Source of the DNA: an uncultured Bacteroidales bacterium | Lineage (GTDB): Bacteria > Bacteroidota > Bacteroidia > Bacteroidales > UBA932 | Length of the DNA: 42,318 nt | Direction of reading: 5' to 3' | NCBI GenBank assembly: GCA_905234475.1 | Contig: CAJOHX010000020.1 | Location: 403-42,720 of the forward strand | In this document: positions 15,229 through 23,194 of the stretch, piece after piece | Layout: every line of letters begins with the position of its first letter | Numbering within the stretch: the stretch's first letter is position 1 | The notes under the pieces: model-generated | The model's database searches: none | The model's input: the letters and a program-made list of their open reading frames with translations, nothing else | What the model was told of the DNA's origin: nothing | Position numbers and translations under genes: made by a program

Positions 15229-16133
15229 GGCAGCTTGGCAAGGATGTCGTCCCAGACCTGCTGGCAGCCGATCTCATTGAGGATCTCGTGGCGCATGCCG
15301 GGATAGATCTTGAGGTCCGCGTGACGGTAACCGACCTTCCGCATGCTTTCCACGGCCTTCTCCAGCGCCTTGTCCGAGATGCGGCAGGGATCGTCCCCGC
15401 CGGAGATGAAGTAAATCGGAAGATCCGGCTTGGAGACCTTCCAGCCCTTGGTGTCGTAGCAGTCCTTCATCACGCCGAGCAGGGCGGCGAAGCCGTTCGT
15501 CGTAAAGGTGAATTTGCAGAGCGGATCGTTGTGGTAGGCTTCGAGAATCTCCTTGTTGGAACAGATCCAGGCGTTGCGCCAGCCCTCGGCGGCGAAGGGC
15601 CTGTTGTACGTGCCGAACGAAAGAATCTGCATGACGGCCGGGCGGTAGCGCTGCCCGCGGACCGCTCCGATCTGGCTGTTGAGCGCCTTGCCGATGCTCT
15701 TGGCGCTGGTATCTGAAGGGCAGCCGCAGACAAAGAGCCGGTCGATGCGGTCGTCGTAGCGCTTGGCAAAGGACCGAACGGCCATGGAGCCCATGCTGTG
15801 CCCGAACAGGGTGTAGTCCAGTCCGGGCCACTGCTCCCGCGCCCAGTCGCACACCACGCGGATGTCTTCGATCATCGCCTGCCAGCCGCCGTCATAGAAA
15901 TAGCCGAGGTCGTCGGCACTCTTGACCGACGCGCCGTGGCCGCGATGGTCGTGGATGACGCACACGAAGCCTTGCTCCGTGAGCCATTCCATAAAGGAGA
16001 TGTAGCGCTCCTTGTGCTCGCACATGCCGTGCACGAGCTGCACTACGCCCCGGGGCGCGCCTTCCGGGACGCTCACGAGCATCGCCAGCTGCAGATCGTC
16101 GGCGGATGCGGGAAGGGTCATTTCTTTCATCAT
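15225..16133 (-). CDS. Monoacylglycerol-lipase-like alpha/beta hydrolase
   Basis: This 302-residue protein has no signal peptide, so it is probably cytoplasmic. It has the Hydrolase_4 / serine aminopeptidase S33 layout: VQLVHGMCEHKERY for the oxyanion hole, HDHRGHG, the nucleophile elbow FGHSMGSMA, the acid in SGGDDPC and the catalytic His in GMRHEIL. This subfamily includes monoacylglycerol lipases and lysophospholipases, but substrate cannot be settled here. Two adjacent ATG codons (16133 and 16130) are possible starts. A weak -7 box (minus-strand TATCTTCG, 16141-16148) lies so close that the leader would be almost absent. tadA follows with a 4-base overlap. Confidence 0.85.
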   Translation of the reverse strand: MMKEMTLPASADDLQLAMLVSVPEGAPRGVVQLVHGMCEHKERYISFMEWLTEQGFVCVIHDHRGHGASVKSADDLGYFYDGGWQAMIEDIRVVCDWAREQWPGLDYTLFGHSMGSMAVRSFAKRYDDRIDRLFVCGCPSDTSAKSIGKALNSQIGAVRGQRYRPAVMQILSFGTYNRPFAAEGWRNAWICSNKEILEAYHNDPLCKFTFTTNGFAALLGVMKDCYDTKGWKVSKPDLPIYFISGGDDPCRISDKALEKAVESMRKVGYRHADLKIYPGMRHEILNEIGCQQVWDDILAKLP

Positions 16134-16165
16134 ACAAGTGCGAAGATACGCTTTTTTGCGGCAAC

Positions 16166-16202
16166 AAAAAAGGGAGGCGCCCCGTGAAATGGAGCGCCTC
16201 CC
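16166..16202 (-). terminator. Rho-independent terminator after the first susD-like gene
   Basis: The minus strand has a 9-bp stem GGGAGGCGC/GCGCCTCCC (16194-16202 with 16172-16180) followed by TTTTTT (16166-16171). It ends the susC-susD unit at 16225-21156 and separates it from the hydrolase gene. Confidence 0.88.
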
Positions 16203-16224
16203 CAGAAATACTCAATCCAACTGA

Positions 16225-17979
16225 TTATTTCTTGAAGTAAGGCAGGTCACCCTTGGCGAAGTTGGTGCCGTCACCCCAGCCGGGGTTCTGCTCCAGGACG
16301 CCTTCGGACAGGGTCACCTGGTCCTCGGGAATCTTGAAGAAGCCGCCGGTGGCGTTGTAACGGTCCATGAAGGAGACGGTCCACTGGAACTCGCCTTCAT
16401 ACTTCTCGTTCAGGACCTTGTTGCCGGCCTGGTTGTTCTGGATCTCCTGGACGTCGCCCCAGCGGCGCAGGTCGTTCCAGCGGATGGCCTCGAAGCAGAG
16501 CTCGTAGCGGCGCTCCTTCTTGAGGGCCTGCAGGCTGTAGGCGATGTCCGGCAGGTTCGCACGCTGGCGGACGGCGTTCAAGCCGCTCTTGCCATTGTAG
16601 ACGACGGCACCGTCGGTCAGCTCGGAGTGCATCAGAAGCACGTCGGCGAAGCGGAGCCAGATGATGGCCTGGGTCAGACCGGTCTGGCGGTTGTTCGGGC
16701 TGCCGTAGTAGTAGGCGTAGCTGAGGTAGCGGCTGCTGTGGTCCTCATTGTATGCCTCGCAGCCGATGTACTTCTTCGCGAGGAGGTTGGTGTTCTCTAC
16801 TTCCTTGGCCTTGTCGCCCGGATAGTCGGGAATCTCCACGAGACGGTCGCAGATGGAGCCTACGCGGCGGTAATCGTCTTTATAGTCCGGATCCGCAGCC
16901 CAGTCAGTCCACAGCTTCTCGCAGACGGGGCCGTTGGAGTAGCCCTGCACGGAGAACGGGAAGGCCGCGGCCGTGGTCTTGCGCAGGCCGTAGTACTCCA
17001 CGATACGGTTGTGGCGGTAGGTGCCGCTCAGGCCGCCGGAGTAGCCGGAGGAGTTGGACATCTTGATGGCGAACATGCTCTCGATGTTCTCGTCGGTCTC
17101 CCAGTTCAGGCCGTTGTCGGTATCGTAGGCGTAGTCCTTGGCGGTGTAGGGGTTGGTGTACGGCCAGAGGTTGCGCTGGTCGCTCACGAGGCCGTAGCCG
17201 CTGTTCTTGATGCAGTCCTCGAGCCAGGCAGCCACCTGGGACTTGGAAATGGAGCCGCCCTCGGCGAGCGGAAGCTCGGACTTGCCATAGTAGCCGGTGT
17301 AGAACAGCCACACGCGGGCCATCATGCCCTCGGCGGCCCATTTGGAGGCGCGGCCGATGCCGAAGTCCGGATAGCGCTGGTTCGGGCCCAGCTCGATGGC
17401 GTTCTTGAGGTCGGAAGCGATCTGGGCGTACACCTCATCCGGAGTGCTGCGCGGCAGGTTAAGAGGCTCGGTGGTGGTCACGAGGGGCACACCGTTGAAC
17501 ACCTGGGCCAGGTTGAAATAATAGAACGCGCGCAGGAAATAGATCTCGCACAGGAGCTGGTTCTTCTTGTTGGCGTTGCTCCAGGTCGTCACGTTGTCGA
17601 TGGTCTCCAGGGCGCTGTTGGCGCGGTTGATACCGGCATAGCGGTACTGCCACAGCGGCTTCATCCAGTCGGTGTAGGAGTTCAGCAGACGGTCCACGCC
17701 CTGGGCGCCGATGTTGCTCTGGCTGCCGCCGCCGAGGCGGTCGTCAGAAGCGATGTCGAAGACGAAGAAGGGATCCTCCTCCGGGTCGCCGAGGTTGAGG
17801 TTCATGACGGTGTAGATACCGTTGACCATCTGGATGGCGTCCGTCTCGTTGATCGGGAAGTTGGAGGTATCCTTCTTGGTGAGGTTCTGCGTGTCAAGGA
17901 AGTCGTCGCAACCCGCGAGGAACATCACGCAAAGCGTAGCCGCAATGAGATACAGTATATTCTTTTTCATGGCATTCAT
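16225..17979 (-). CDS. SusD/RagB-family outer-membrane lipoprotein (pair 1)
   Basis: SusD-like lipoproteins cap the TonB-dependent barrel and capture glycans or peptides at the cell surface. The 584-residue product has a lipoprotein signal (MKKNILYLIAATLCVMFLAGC). The mature N-terminus DDFLDTQNLTKKDTSNFP is typical of the family. The TPR-like helices include EIYFLRAFYYFNLAQVFNGVPLV and the conserved RYPDFGIGRASKWAAEGMMARVWL. The C-terminal part has the usual ERRYELCFEAIRWNDLRRWGD. MKKN at 17970 is an alternative start nine bases downstream. It follows its SusC partner by 3 bases. The ligand is unknown, since no enzyme gene lies next to it. Confidence 0.95.
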   Translation of the reverse strand: MNAMKKNILYLIAATLCVMFLAGCDDFLDTQNLTKKDTSNFPINETDAIQMVNGIYTVMNLNLGDPEEDPFFVFDIASDDRLGGGSQSNIGAQGVDRLLNSYTDWMKPLWQYRYAGINRANSALETIDNVTTWSNANKKNQLLCEIYFLRAFYYFNLAQVFNGVPLVTTTEPLNLPRSTPDEVYAQIASDLKNAIELGPNQRYPDFGIGRASKWAAEGMMARVWLFYTGYYGKSELPLAEGGSISKSQVAAWLEDCIKNSGYGLVSDQRNLWPYTNPYTAKDYAYDTDNGLNWETDENIESMFAIKMSNSSGYSGGLSGTYRHNRIVEYYGLRKTTAAAFPFSVQGYSNGPVCEKLWTDWAADPDYKDDYRRVGSICDRLVEIPDYPGDKAKEVENTNLLAKKYIGCEAYNEDHSSRYLSYAYYYGSPNNRQTGLTQAIIWLRFADVLLMHSELTDGAVVYNGKSGLNAVRQRANLPDIAYSLQALKKERRYELCFEAIRWNDLRRWGDVQEIQNNQAGNKVLNEKYEGEFQWTVSFMDRYNATGGFFKIPEDQVTLSEGVLEQNPGWGDGTNFAKGDLPYFKK

Positions 17980-17982
17980 GGA

Positions 17983-20900
17983 TTAAAAGATGATGTTCAG
18001 ACCAACCTGCCAGGAGCGGGCGGACGGGTAGTAACCATTGTCGATGCCGGATGCCCAACTGGAGCCGTTGCCGAAGCCGACTTCCGGGTCCATACCGGTG
18101 TAACCGGTGAAGGTGAACATGTTGGTGGCAGTCACATAGAGGCGGCATTTCTGCACGGGGAGGAACTTCGCCACGCGCTTGATGTCGTAGCCCAGGGAGA
18201 TGTTGGAAATCTTGAAGAAGTCCGCATCCTCGAGCCACACGCGGGAGAGCTCGGACATGTTGACGTGCTTACCGTGGGTGAAGCGCGGGTAGTGGTTGGT
18301 CGTGCCCTCGCCCGTCCAGTACTTGGTGTACACGTCGGTGCAGTAGTTGTCGTCCGGGTGGTCGGAGAACTGGCGGTAGCTCTTGGCGACCTGCTGGCCG
18401 AAGGAGCCGTAGCCGTTGAGGCTGAAGTCAAGGCCCTTCCACTCGAGGTTGATGCTCAGACCCACGGTGTAGTCCGGATTCGGATCGCCGATCATGGTCT
18501 TGTCGCTCTCGTCGATCTTGCCGTCGCCGTTGCGGTCGACGAACATCACGTCGCCGGGCTGGATGTCCTTGCCCTGGAAGGACTTGGAGGCGTCGCCGCC
18601 GAAGTACTTGTCGAGGTACTCCTGCTTCTGCTGCTCGTTCTGGATGATGCCGTCCATCTCGTAGCCCCAGAAGTAGCCGATCGGGTAGCCCACCTGGATG
18701 CGGTAGAGCTCGGCGGTGTTCTGCGCGATGGCGTTGGATCCGCCGTGGATGATGCCCTCGGAGTTGGCCAGACGGGTGACGACATTGCTGTTGTGCGAGA
18801 AGGTCGTGGAGATGCCGTAGGAGAAGTCGCGGTTGACGCTGTCGTTCCAGGAGAGGAGGATCTCGTAGCCGGAGTTGCGGATGTCACCGCCGTTGACGTA
18901 CGGGGCGCCGGTACCGTAGGAAAGCAGCATCGGGGCCTGGACGAGCCAGTCCTTGGTGTCTTTCTGGTACCAGTCGAACGTGAGACCGAGGCGGCTGCCC
19001 AGGAAGCGGGCGTCGAAACCGAAGTCGAGCTGCTGGGAGGTCTCCCATTTCACATCCTTGTTGGGGAGGATGTCAGGGTAGGCGCCGATGCCCGGGTTGT
19101 TCTTGTCGTCGAAGTAGTAGGAGGCGTTGAAGGAGATGGTGGCCAGGTACTGGAATGCGGAGATGTTGCAGTTACCGTTCTGTCCCCAGCTGCCGCGGAT
19201 CTTGAAGAAGCTCAGCCAGTCCTTCGTGAAGTCGAAGAAGGGTTCGTTGCTCACCACCCAGCCGGCGGACACGGAGGGGAAGACACCCCAGCGGTTGCCG
19301 CGGGCGAAGTTGGAGGAACCGTCGGCGCGGAGCACGGCGGACAGCAGGTAGGTCTCGTTGTAGTTGTAATTGACACGGCCGAAGAAGGAGGACAGGGCCC
19401 CCTGGCTGTTCGGACTGCCGCTGATGCTGGTGTAGGCCGGATCGACGACGTTCGCGTTGGTGATGTAGGCGTGGTCGAAGGAGCCGGGGAACAGGGAGTT
19501 GGAGTTGCCCACACCCACGCTGCTGCCGTAGCCCCATTTTTCGAGGGACTGTCCGAGGAGGACGTCGAGGTTGTGGTCGCCGAAGGACTTCACCCAGTTG
19601 GCGGTGTTCTCCAGGGACCAGCGCAAGCTGTAGGACTGGTCCTGGCGGACATCATCCTGCGGGTTGGAGGTCTTGGTGCTCAGCTCGTACACGGGCACGT
19701 AGCTGCGGCTCTCGGTGTGGTTGTACAGCCAGCCGAAGCTGGAGCGGAAGGTGAGGCCCTTGATGGGGACGAACTCCAGGAAGAAGTTGGTCTGCAGGCG
19801 GTAACCCTTGTTGTAGCGGTTGTTGCGGGTATAGTCGATCTGTGCGAGCGGGTTGGCCATTTCGGCGCTGAAATCCCAGTGGTCGGCCACGATGTCCTTG
19901 TACTCATACCAGCCGCCTTCGTCGTTGTAGGCGGGAAGGAGCGGGGACATGGTCAGGAGCGTACGGATGTTGTTGTCGTAGATGCCACCGATCTGGAGAC
20001 CCTTCTTGTTGGTGGTGGTGAAGGTGATGTTCTCGCCGAACTTGAGGATGTCGCGGTTGTTCTTGCGGATCAGGGAGTAGTCGGAGTTCAGACGGAAGGT
20101 GTTGCGGTCGTACTGCGGGGTGGCAGGCCAGCCGATCGTACCGGTCTGGTTGAACTTGCTGAAGCCGATGGCGAAACGGGACACGTCGCTGCCGCCCGTG
20201 ATGTTGAGGGAGGCGTTGCTGATCGGGGCGTTCTTGACCAGGGTCTCTTCCAGCCAGTTGGTACCGTTCCAGGTGCCGTTCTGGATCTGGGCGTACTGCT
20301 TGGGGATCAGGCTGGCCCAGTCGTAGGTCGCGGTGCCCTGGATCTCATAAGCCTTGTCGTTGATCTCCATGTACTGCTTGGCGTTCAGCGGGGTGACGCC
20401 GTTGGTGTTGGCGTTCTGCCAGCCGTAGTAGCCGTCGAAGGAGACCTGGATCTTGCCGGCCTTACCCTTCTTGGTGGTTACGAGGATGACGCCGTTGGAG
20501 GCCCGGGCGCCGTAGATGGCGCTGGAAGCTGCATCCTTGAGGACGTCGATGGACTCGATGTCATTGGGGGAGAGAGCGGTGATGGAGCCGTTCGGCACGC
20601 CGTCCACGACGTAGAGCGGGGTGTTGGAGCCGGCGGTACCCATACCGCGGATCGTGATCTTGTAGCTCTCGCCCGGCTGACCGGAATTCTGGACGATGTT
20701 GACGCCGGCCGCCTGGCTCTGCAGGGCGCCGAAAGCATCGACTGCGTGGACGGCGGCGAGCTTGTCGCCCGACACGCTGACCGTGGATCCGGTCACGAGT
20801 TTTTTGCGTTGCACGCCGTAACCGACCACGACGGTCTCCTCAAGCATCTCGGCATCATCCTGGAGGGTGATGACCATGTTGTCGGATGCGCTGACCCGGC

Positions 20901-21156
20901 GGGTCACGTAGCCGATGCAGGAGACTTCCAGCGTGGAGCCGGGAGCGACACGGAGGTTGAAGTTGCCGTCGAGGTCAGTCGTGGCGCCGGTCGTGGTGCC
21001 GGGGATCATGACGGCGGCGCCGATAATCGGCTCGCCGTTGGCATCGACGACTTTGCCAAAAATGGCTCGGCTCTGGGCGGAAGCATACTGGCCCCAGCCC
21101 AGGGAAGCGAAGAGCATCAGGGTGATACTCATCACTTTAAGCAGGTGTTTTGACAT
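17983..21156 (-). CDS. SusC/RagA-family TonB-linked outer-membrane transporter (pair 1)
   Basis: This 1057-residue barrel imports a ligand delivered by its SusD partner, powered by TonB. In order it has a signal peptide (MSKHLLKVMSITLMLFASLG...ASAQ), a carboxypeptidase-regulatory-like domain (GKVVDANGEPIIGAAVMIPG, about residues 33-105), a TonB box region EETVVVGYGVQ, a plug domain with PLYVVDGVPNGSITALSPND and IDVLKDAASSAIYGARASNG, and a long barrel ending SWQVGLNIIF. The SusC signature is complete. Its first 110 or so residues closely resemble those of the second SusC at 23195-26296. A -7-like box lies 63 bases upstream, next to an inverted repeat. Confidence 0.96.
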   Translation of the reverse strand: MSKHLLKVMSITLMLFASLGWGQYASAQSRAIFGKVVDANGEPIIGAAVMIPGTTTGATTDLDGNFNLRVAPGSTLEVSCIGYVTRRVSASDNMVITLQDDAEMLEETVVVGYGVQRKKLVTGSTVSVSGDKLAAVHAVDAFGALQSQAAGVNIVQNSGQPGESYKITIRGMGTAGSNTPLYVVDGVPNGSITALSPNDIESIDVLKDAASSAIYGARASNGVILVTTKKGKAGKIQVSFDGYYGWQNANTNGVTPLNAKQYMEINDKAYEIQGTATYDWASLIPKQYAQIQNGTWNGTNWLEETLVKNAPISNASLNITGGSDVSRFAIGFSKFNQTGTIGWPATPQYDRNTFRLNSDYSLIRKNNRDILKFGENITFTTTNKKGLQIGGIYDNNIRTLLTMSPLLPAYNDEGGWYEYKDIVADHWDFSAEMANPLAQIDYTRNNRYNKGYRLQTNFFLEFVPIKGLTFRSSFGWLYNHTESRSYVPVYELSTKTSNPQDDVRQDQSYSLRWSLENTANWVKSFGDHNLDVLLGQSLEKWGYGSSVGVGNSNSLFPGSFDHAYITNANVVDPAYTSISGSPNSQGALSSFFGRVNYNYNETYLLSAVLRADGSSNFARGNRWGVFPSVSAGWVVSNEPFFDFTKDWLSFFKIRGSWGQNGNCNISAFQYLATISFNASYYFDDKNNPGIGAYPDILPNKDVKWETSQQLDFGFDARFLGSRLGLTFDWYQKDTKDWLVQAPMLLSYGTGAPYVNGGDIRNSGYEILLSWNDSVNRDFSYGISTTFSHNSNVVTRLANSEGIIHGGSNAIAQNTAELYRIQVGYPIGYFWGYEMDGIIQNEQQKQEYLDKYFGGDASKSFQGKDIQPGDVMFVDRNGDGKIDESDKTMIGDPNPDYTVGLSINLEWKGLDFSLNGYGSFGQQVAKSYRQFSDHPDDNYCTDVYTKYWTGEGTTNHYPRFTHGKHVNMSELSRVWLEDADFFKISNISLGYDIKRVAKFLPVQKCRLYVTATNMFTFTGYTGMDPEVGFGNGSSWASGIDNGYYPSARSWQVGLNIIF

Positions 21157-21219
21157 TTGTTGGTTTTTGTTAAGGGTTAATTATAGGGTTGTTGAAGTTT
21201 TGGCTTTGACTTTCTGAAC

Positions 21220-21249
21220 GTAAGATAGCAACAATCTTTTCAGATTGTT
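21220..21249 (-). promoter_or_regulatory. Promoter and inverted repeat upstream of susC pair 1
   Basis: The minus strand has TATCTTAC (21220-21227), a near match to TAnnTTTG. Just upstream lies a perfect 8-bp inverted repeat, AACAATCT/AGATTGTT, spanning 21230-21249. It covers the region between -7 and -33, so it could be an operator or could shape the promoter. No TTTG -33 box is clear. Confidence 0.45.
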
Positions 21250-21316
21250 TTGTCTGTGTGTTCAATTGAACCGTGAATGATATGAAATGAATTATTTCTG
21301 ACAAATGACCCGTAAA

Positions 21317-21344
21317 CGAAAAAGAGCCCCGCTCAGGGGGCTCT
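21317..21344 (-). terminator. Rho-independent terminator after susD pair 2
   Basis: On the minus strand AGAGCCCC (21337-21344) pairs with GGGGCTCT (21323-21330), followed by TTTTTCG. It closes the second susC-susD unit, about 30 bases past the stop of the susD gene at 21374. Confidence 0.88.
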
Positions 21345-21373
21345 CTTTCAAAAATGAAACAGGAGGATGTCTG

Positions 21374-23194
21374 CTACCAGCCGGGATTCTGCTTCAGGCC
21401 TTCGCCGGTCTCTTCGTTCCACTCGTTGATGCTGATCACATCGAACGGGAACGGAAGGAGCTCGTGCTTGCCCTGCTTGTAGCCACCGCCCTTGGCTGCC
21501 CATCCGTCATCGACCATGTGGATGCGGGCCTTGTGCGGCTGGCCGGTGGTCTTCTTGCCCTTGGAACCTTCGACATAGAACTCGTCGCCGAGGTAAGGCG
21601 TCATGTCGTGGGCTTTGAATGCCAGCTTCGTAGGCGCGTCGCCCCAACGGACCAGATCCCAGAAGCGGACGCCTTCCCAAGCCATCTCAAACCACTTCTC
21701 CTGCTTGACGTTGTCCATCGTGAGGGCATCGTACGTAGGCGCGCCTGCGCGCTCCGCAACCATGTTGAGGTATTTCAGACCGTCGTTGTCGCCCGTCATG
21801 GCGCAAGCCTCGGCATAGAGGAGGAGCACTTCCGCGTAACGCATGATGATGCGGTTCTCCTGGGTGATGGTCGAGCTGTTCGGAATCAGGTCAGACTGCC
21901 AGGGCAGGAGCTTCAGGAAGTAGTAGCCGTAGTTGGCATAGGTCTCGTCGTACTTCTCGCAGTTGAGGCCGCGACGGTAGTCCATCAGCTTCTCGTCCCG
22001 GGTCATGTCGGCGTCAGCCTTGTAGTTGGTCTTGACCTTGTTGCCGTCGGCGTCGGGGACCTTCTCCTCGGATGCTTCCAGCGGGTAAGGGTATTCGGTG
22101 ATGAATTCCTCGTAGGAGGCGAACCACATCTTGCGGCGGGCCGAATTGGGCTCGTGCGCCATGATGGCATCCATGAACGGCTTGGTGGGGGAGACGTTGT
22201 TGCCCCAGCCGTCACCGGCCTGGATCAGCACATTCGGGTACTTCTTGATGTTACGCAGGAACAGGGCCTGGTTGCGCTGGAAGTGATAATGCCACGAACC
22301 GGTGCTGATGCCCTGGTTGTAGACGTAGTTCATTTCCAGAATCTTCTCCTCGTTGCCGTCGCCGACCATGTGGAAGAGATTCAGCAGGTCCTCGGTGGGG
22401 ACCAGGGCATAATTGCCGGAGTCGATAACCTTCTTGAGGGACTCCTTGGCGCCGTTCCAGTCCTTGTTGAAGACCTGGGCTTTGCCGAGGAAGGCGTAGC
22501 CGACACCCGTCGTGACCTTGTAGGCACCGGCCTTGTCGGTCTTGCCCTTGCGGGGCTCGAGGTCAGGGATGGCGGCCTTGAACTCGGCGATGCACCAGTC
22601 CATCAAGACCTGATGGTCGCAGTTGGTGGGACGGGCATCACCGGCGAGCACGTGCTCCACCAGCGGCGGGGTGCCCCAGAAGGTGGCCAGGGTGAAATGC
22701 GCCCAGGCGCGGACCACGCGGGCCTCCGCCACACATCTCTTCTTGATCTGCGAGTCGCACAGTTCGCCGCTCTCGCCATAGAAGTTGTCAAGGACCAGGT
22801 TGCACTTATAGATCAGGGCGTACAGGTCCTTGTAGACCACACGGATATGGGGAATGGTGCTGTCGTAGGTGTTGCGGAACTCATTCATGTCCTGGGCACC
22901 GGAGCTGGAACCGTCTTTCTTGCCGCCGCCCCAGTAGAGCTCGTCGCCGCAGGCGTTGACAACGACGTTCCAGGCCGGGTTGTTGGAACCCTGGTCGTTG
23001 ATCATTTTGATGAATGCGTCATAGACGGTAGTCATGGCCGACTGGGCGTCCTCGTCGGTCTTGTAGAAATCCTCATAAGCGATAACGCCTTTCTGCTGGA
23101 TGTTCAGCAGGTCCGGGTCGCAGGCCGCAAAGGTAAGGAGTGCAATGGCACCGATGATTACAAAAATGATATTCTTTTTCATGGCTGTCATCAT
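21374..23194 (-). CDS. SusD/RagB-family outer-membrane lipoprotein (pair 2)
   Basis: This is a 606-residue SusD-like surface lipoprotein. The signal peptide MKKNIIFVIIGAIALLTFAAC ends at the lipid-bearing Cys, followed by DPDLLNIQQKGVIAYEDFYKTDEDAQSAM. The TPR scaffold shows RCVAEARVVRAWAHFTLATFWGTPPLV and TGVGYAFLGKAQVF. The C-terminal WFEMAWEGVRFWDLVRWGDAP is the usual family end region. MKKN at 23182 is a better start than the first ATG at 23194 for signal peptide shape. The stop codon of its susC lies immediately upstream, with no spacer. It differs from the pair 1 SusD in sequence, so the two pairs probably bind different ligands. Confidence 0.95.
   Translation of the reverse strand: MMTAMKKNIIFVIIGAIALLTFAACDPDLLNIQQKGVIAYEDFYKTDEDAQSAMTTVYDAFIKMINDQGSNNPAWNVVVNACGDELYWGGGKKDGSSSGAQDMNEFRNTYDSTIPHIRVVYKDLYALIYKCNLVLDNFYGESGELCDSQIKKRCVAEARVVRAWAHFTLATFWGTPPLVEHVLAGDARPTNCDHQVLMDWCIAEFKAAIPDLEPRKGKTDKAGAYKVTTGVGYAFLGKAQVFNKDWNGAKESLKKVIDSGNYALVPTEDLLNLFHMVGDGNEEKILEMNYVYNQGISTGSWHYHFQRNQALFLRNIKKYPNVLIQAGDGWGNNVSPTKPFMDAIMAHEPNSARRKMWFASYEEFITEYPYPLEASEEKVPDADGNKVKTNYKADADMTRDEKLMDYRRGLNCEKYDETYANYGYYFLKLLPWQSDLIPNSSTITQENRIIMRYAEVLLLYAEACAMTGDNDGLKYLNMVAERAGAPTYDALTMDNVKQEKWFEMAWEGVRFWDLVRWGDAPTKLAFKAHDMTPYLGDEFYVEGSKGKKTTGQPHKARIHMVDDGWAAKGGGYKQGKHELLPFPFDVISINEWNEETGEGLKQNPGW

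Noticed and set aside
14509..15306. Plus-strand open frame crossing the hairpins, tRNA-Gln and tadA
   Set aside because: It translates the terminator hairpins and the tRNA and lies antisense to tadA.
16627..21153. Plus-strand open frame of 1508 codons opposite the SusC/SusD pair 1
   Set aside because: Antisense shadow: no domain, Val/Gly/Asp/His-rich composition, and both opposite-strand genes have full family motifs. The same holds for long frames opposite pair 2 (21305-23722, 23858-26284).
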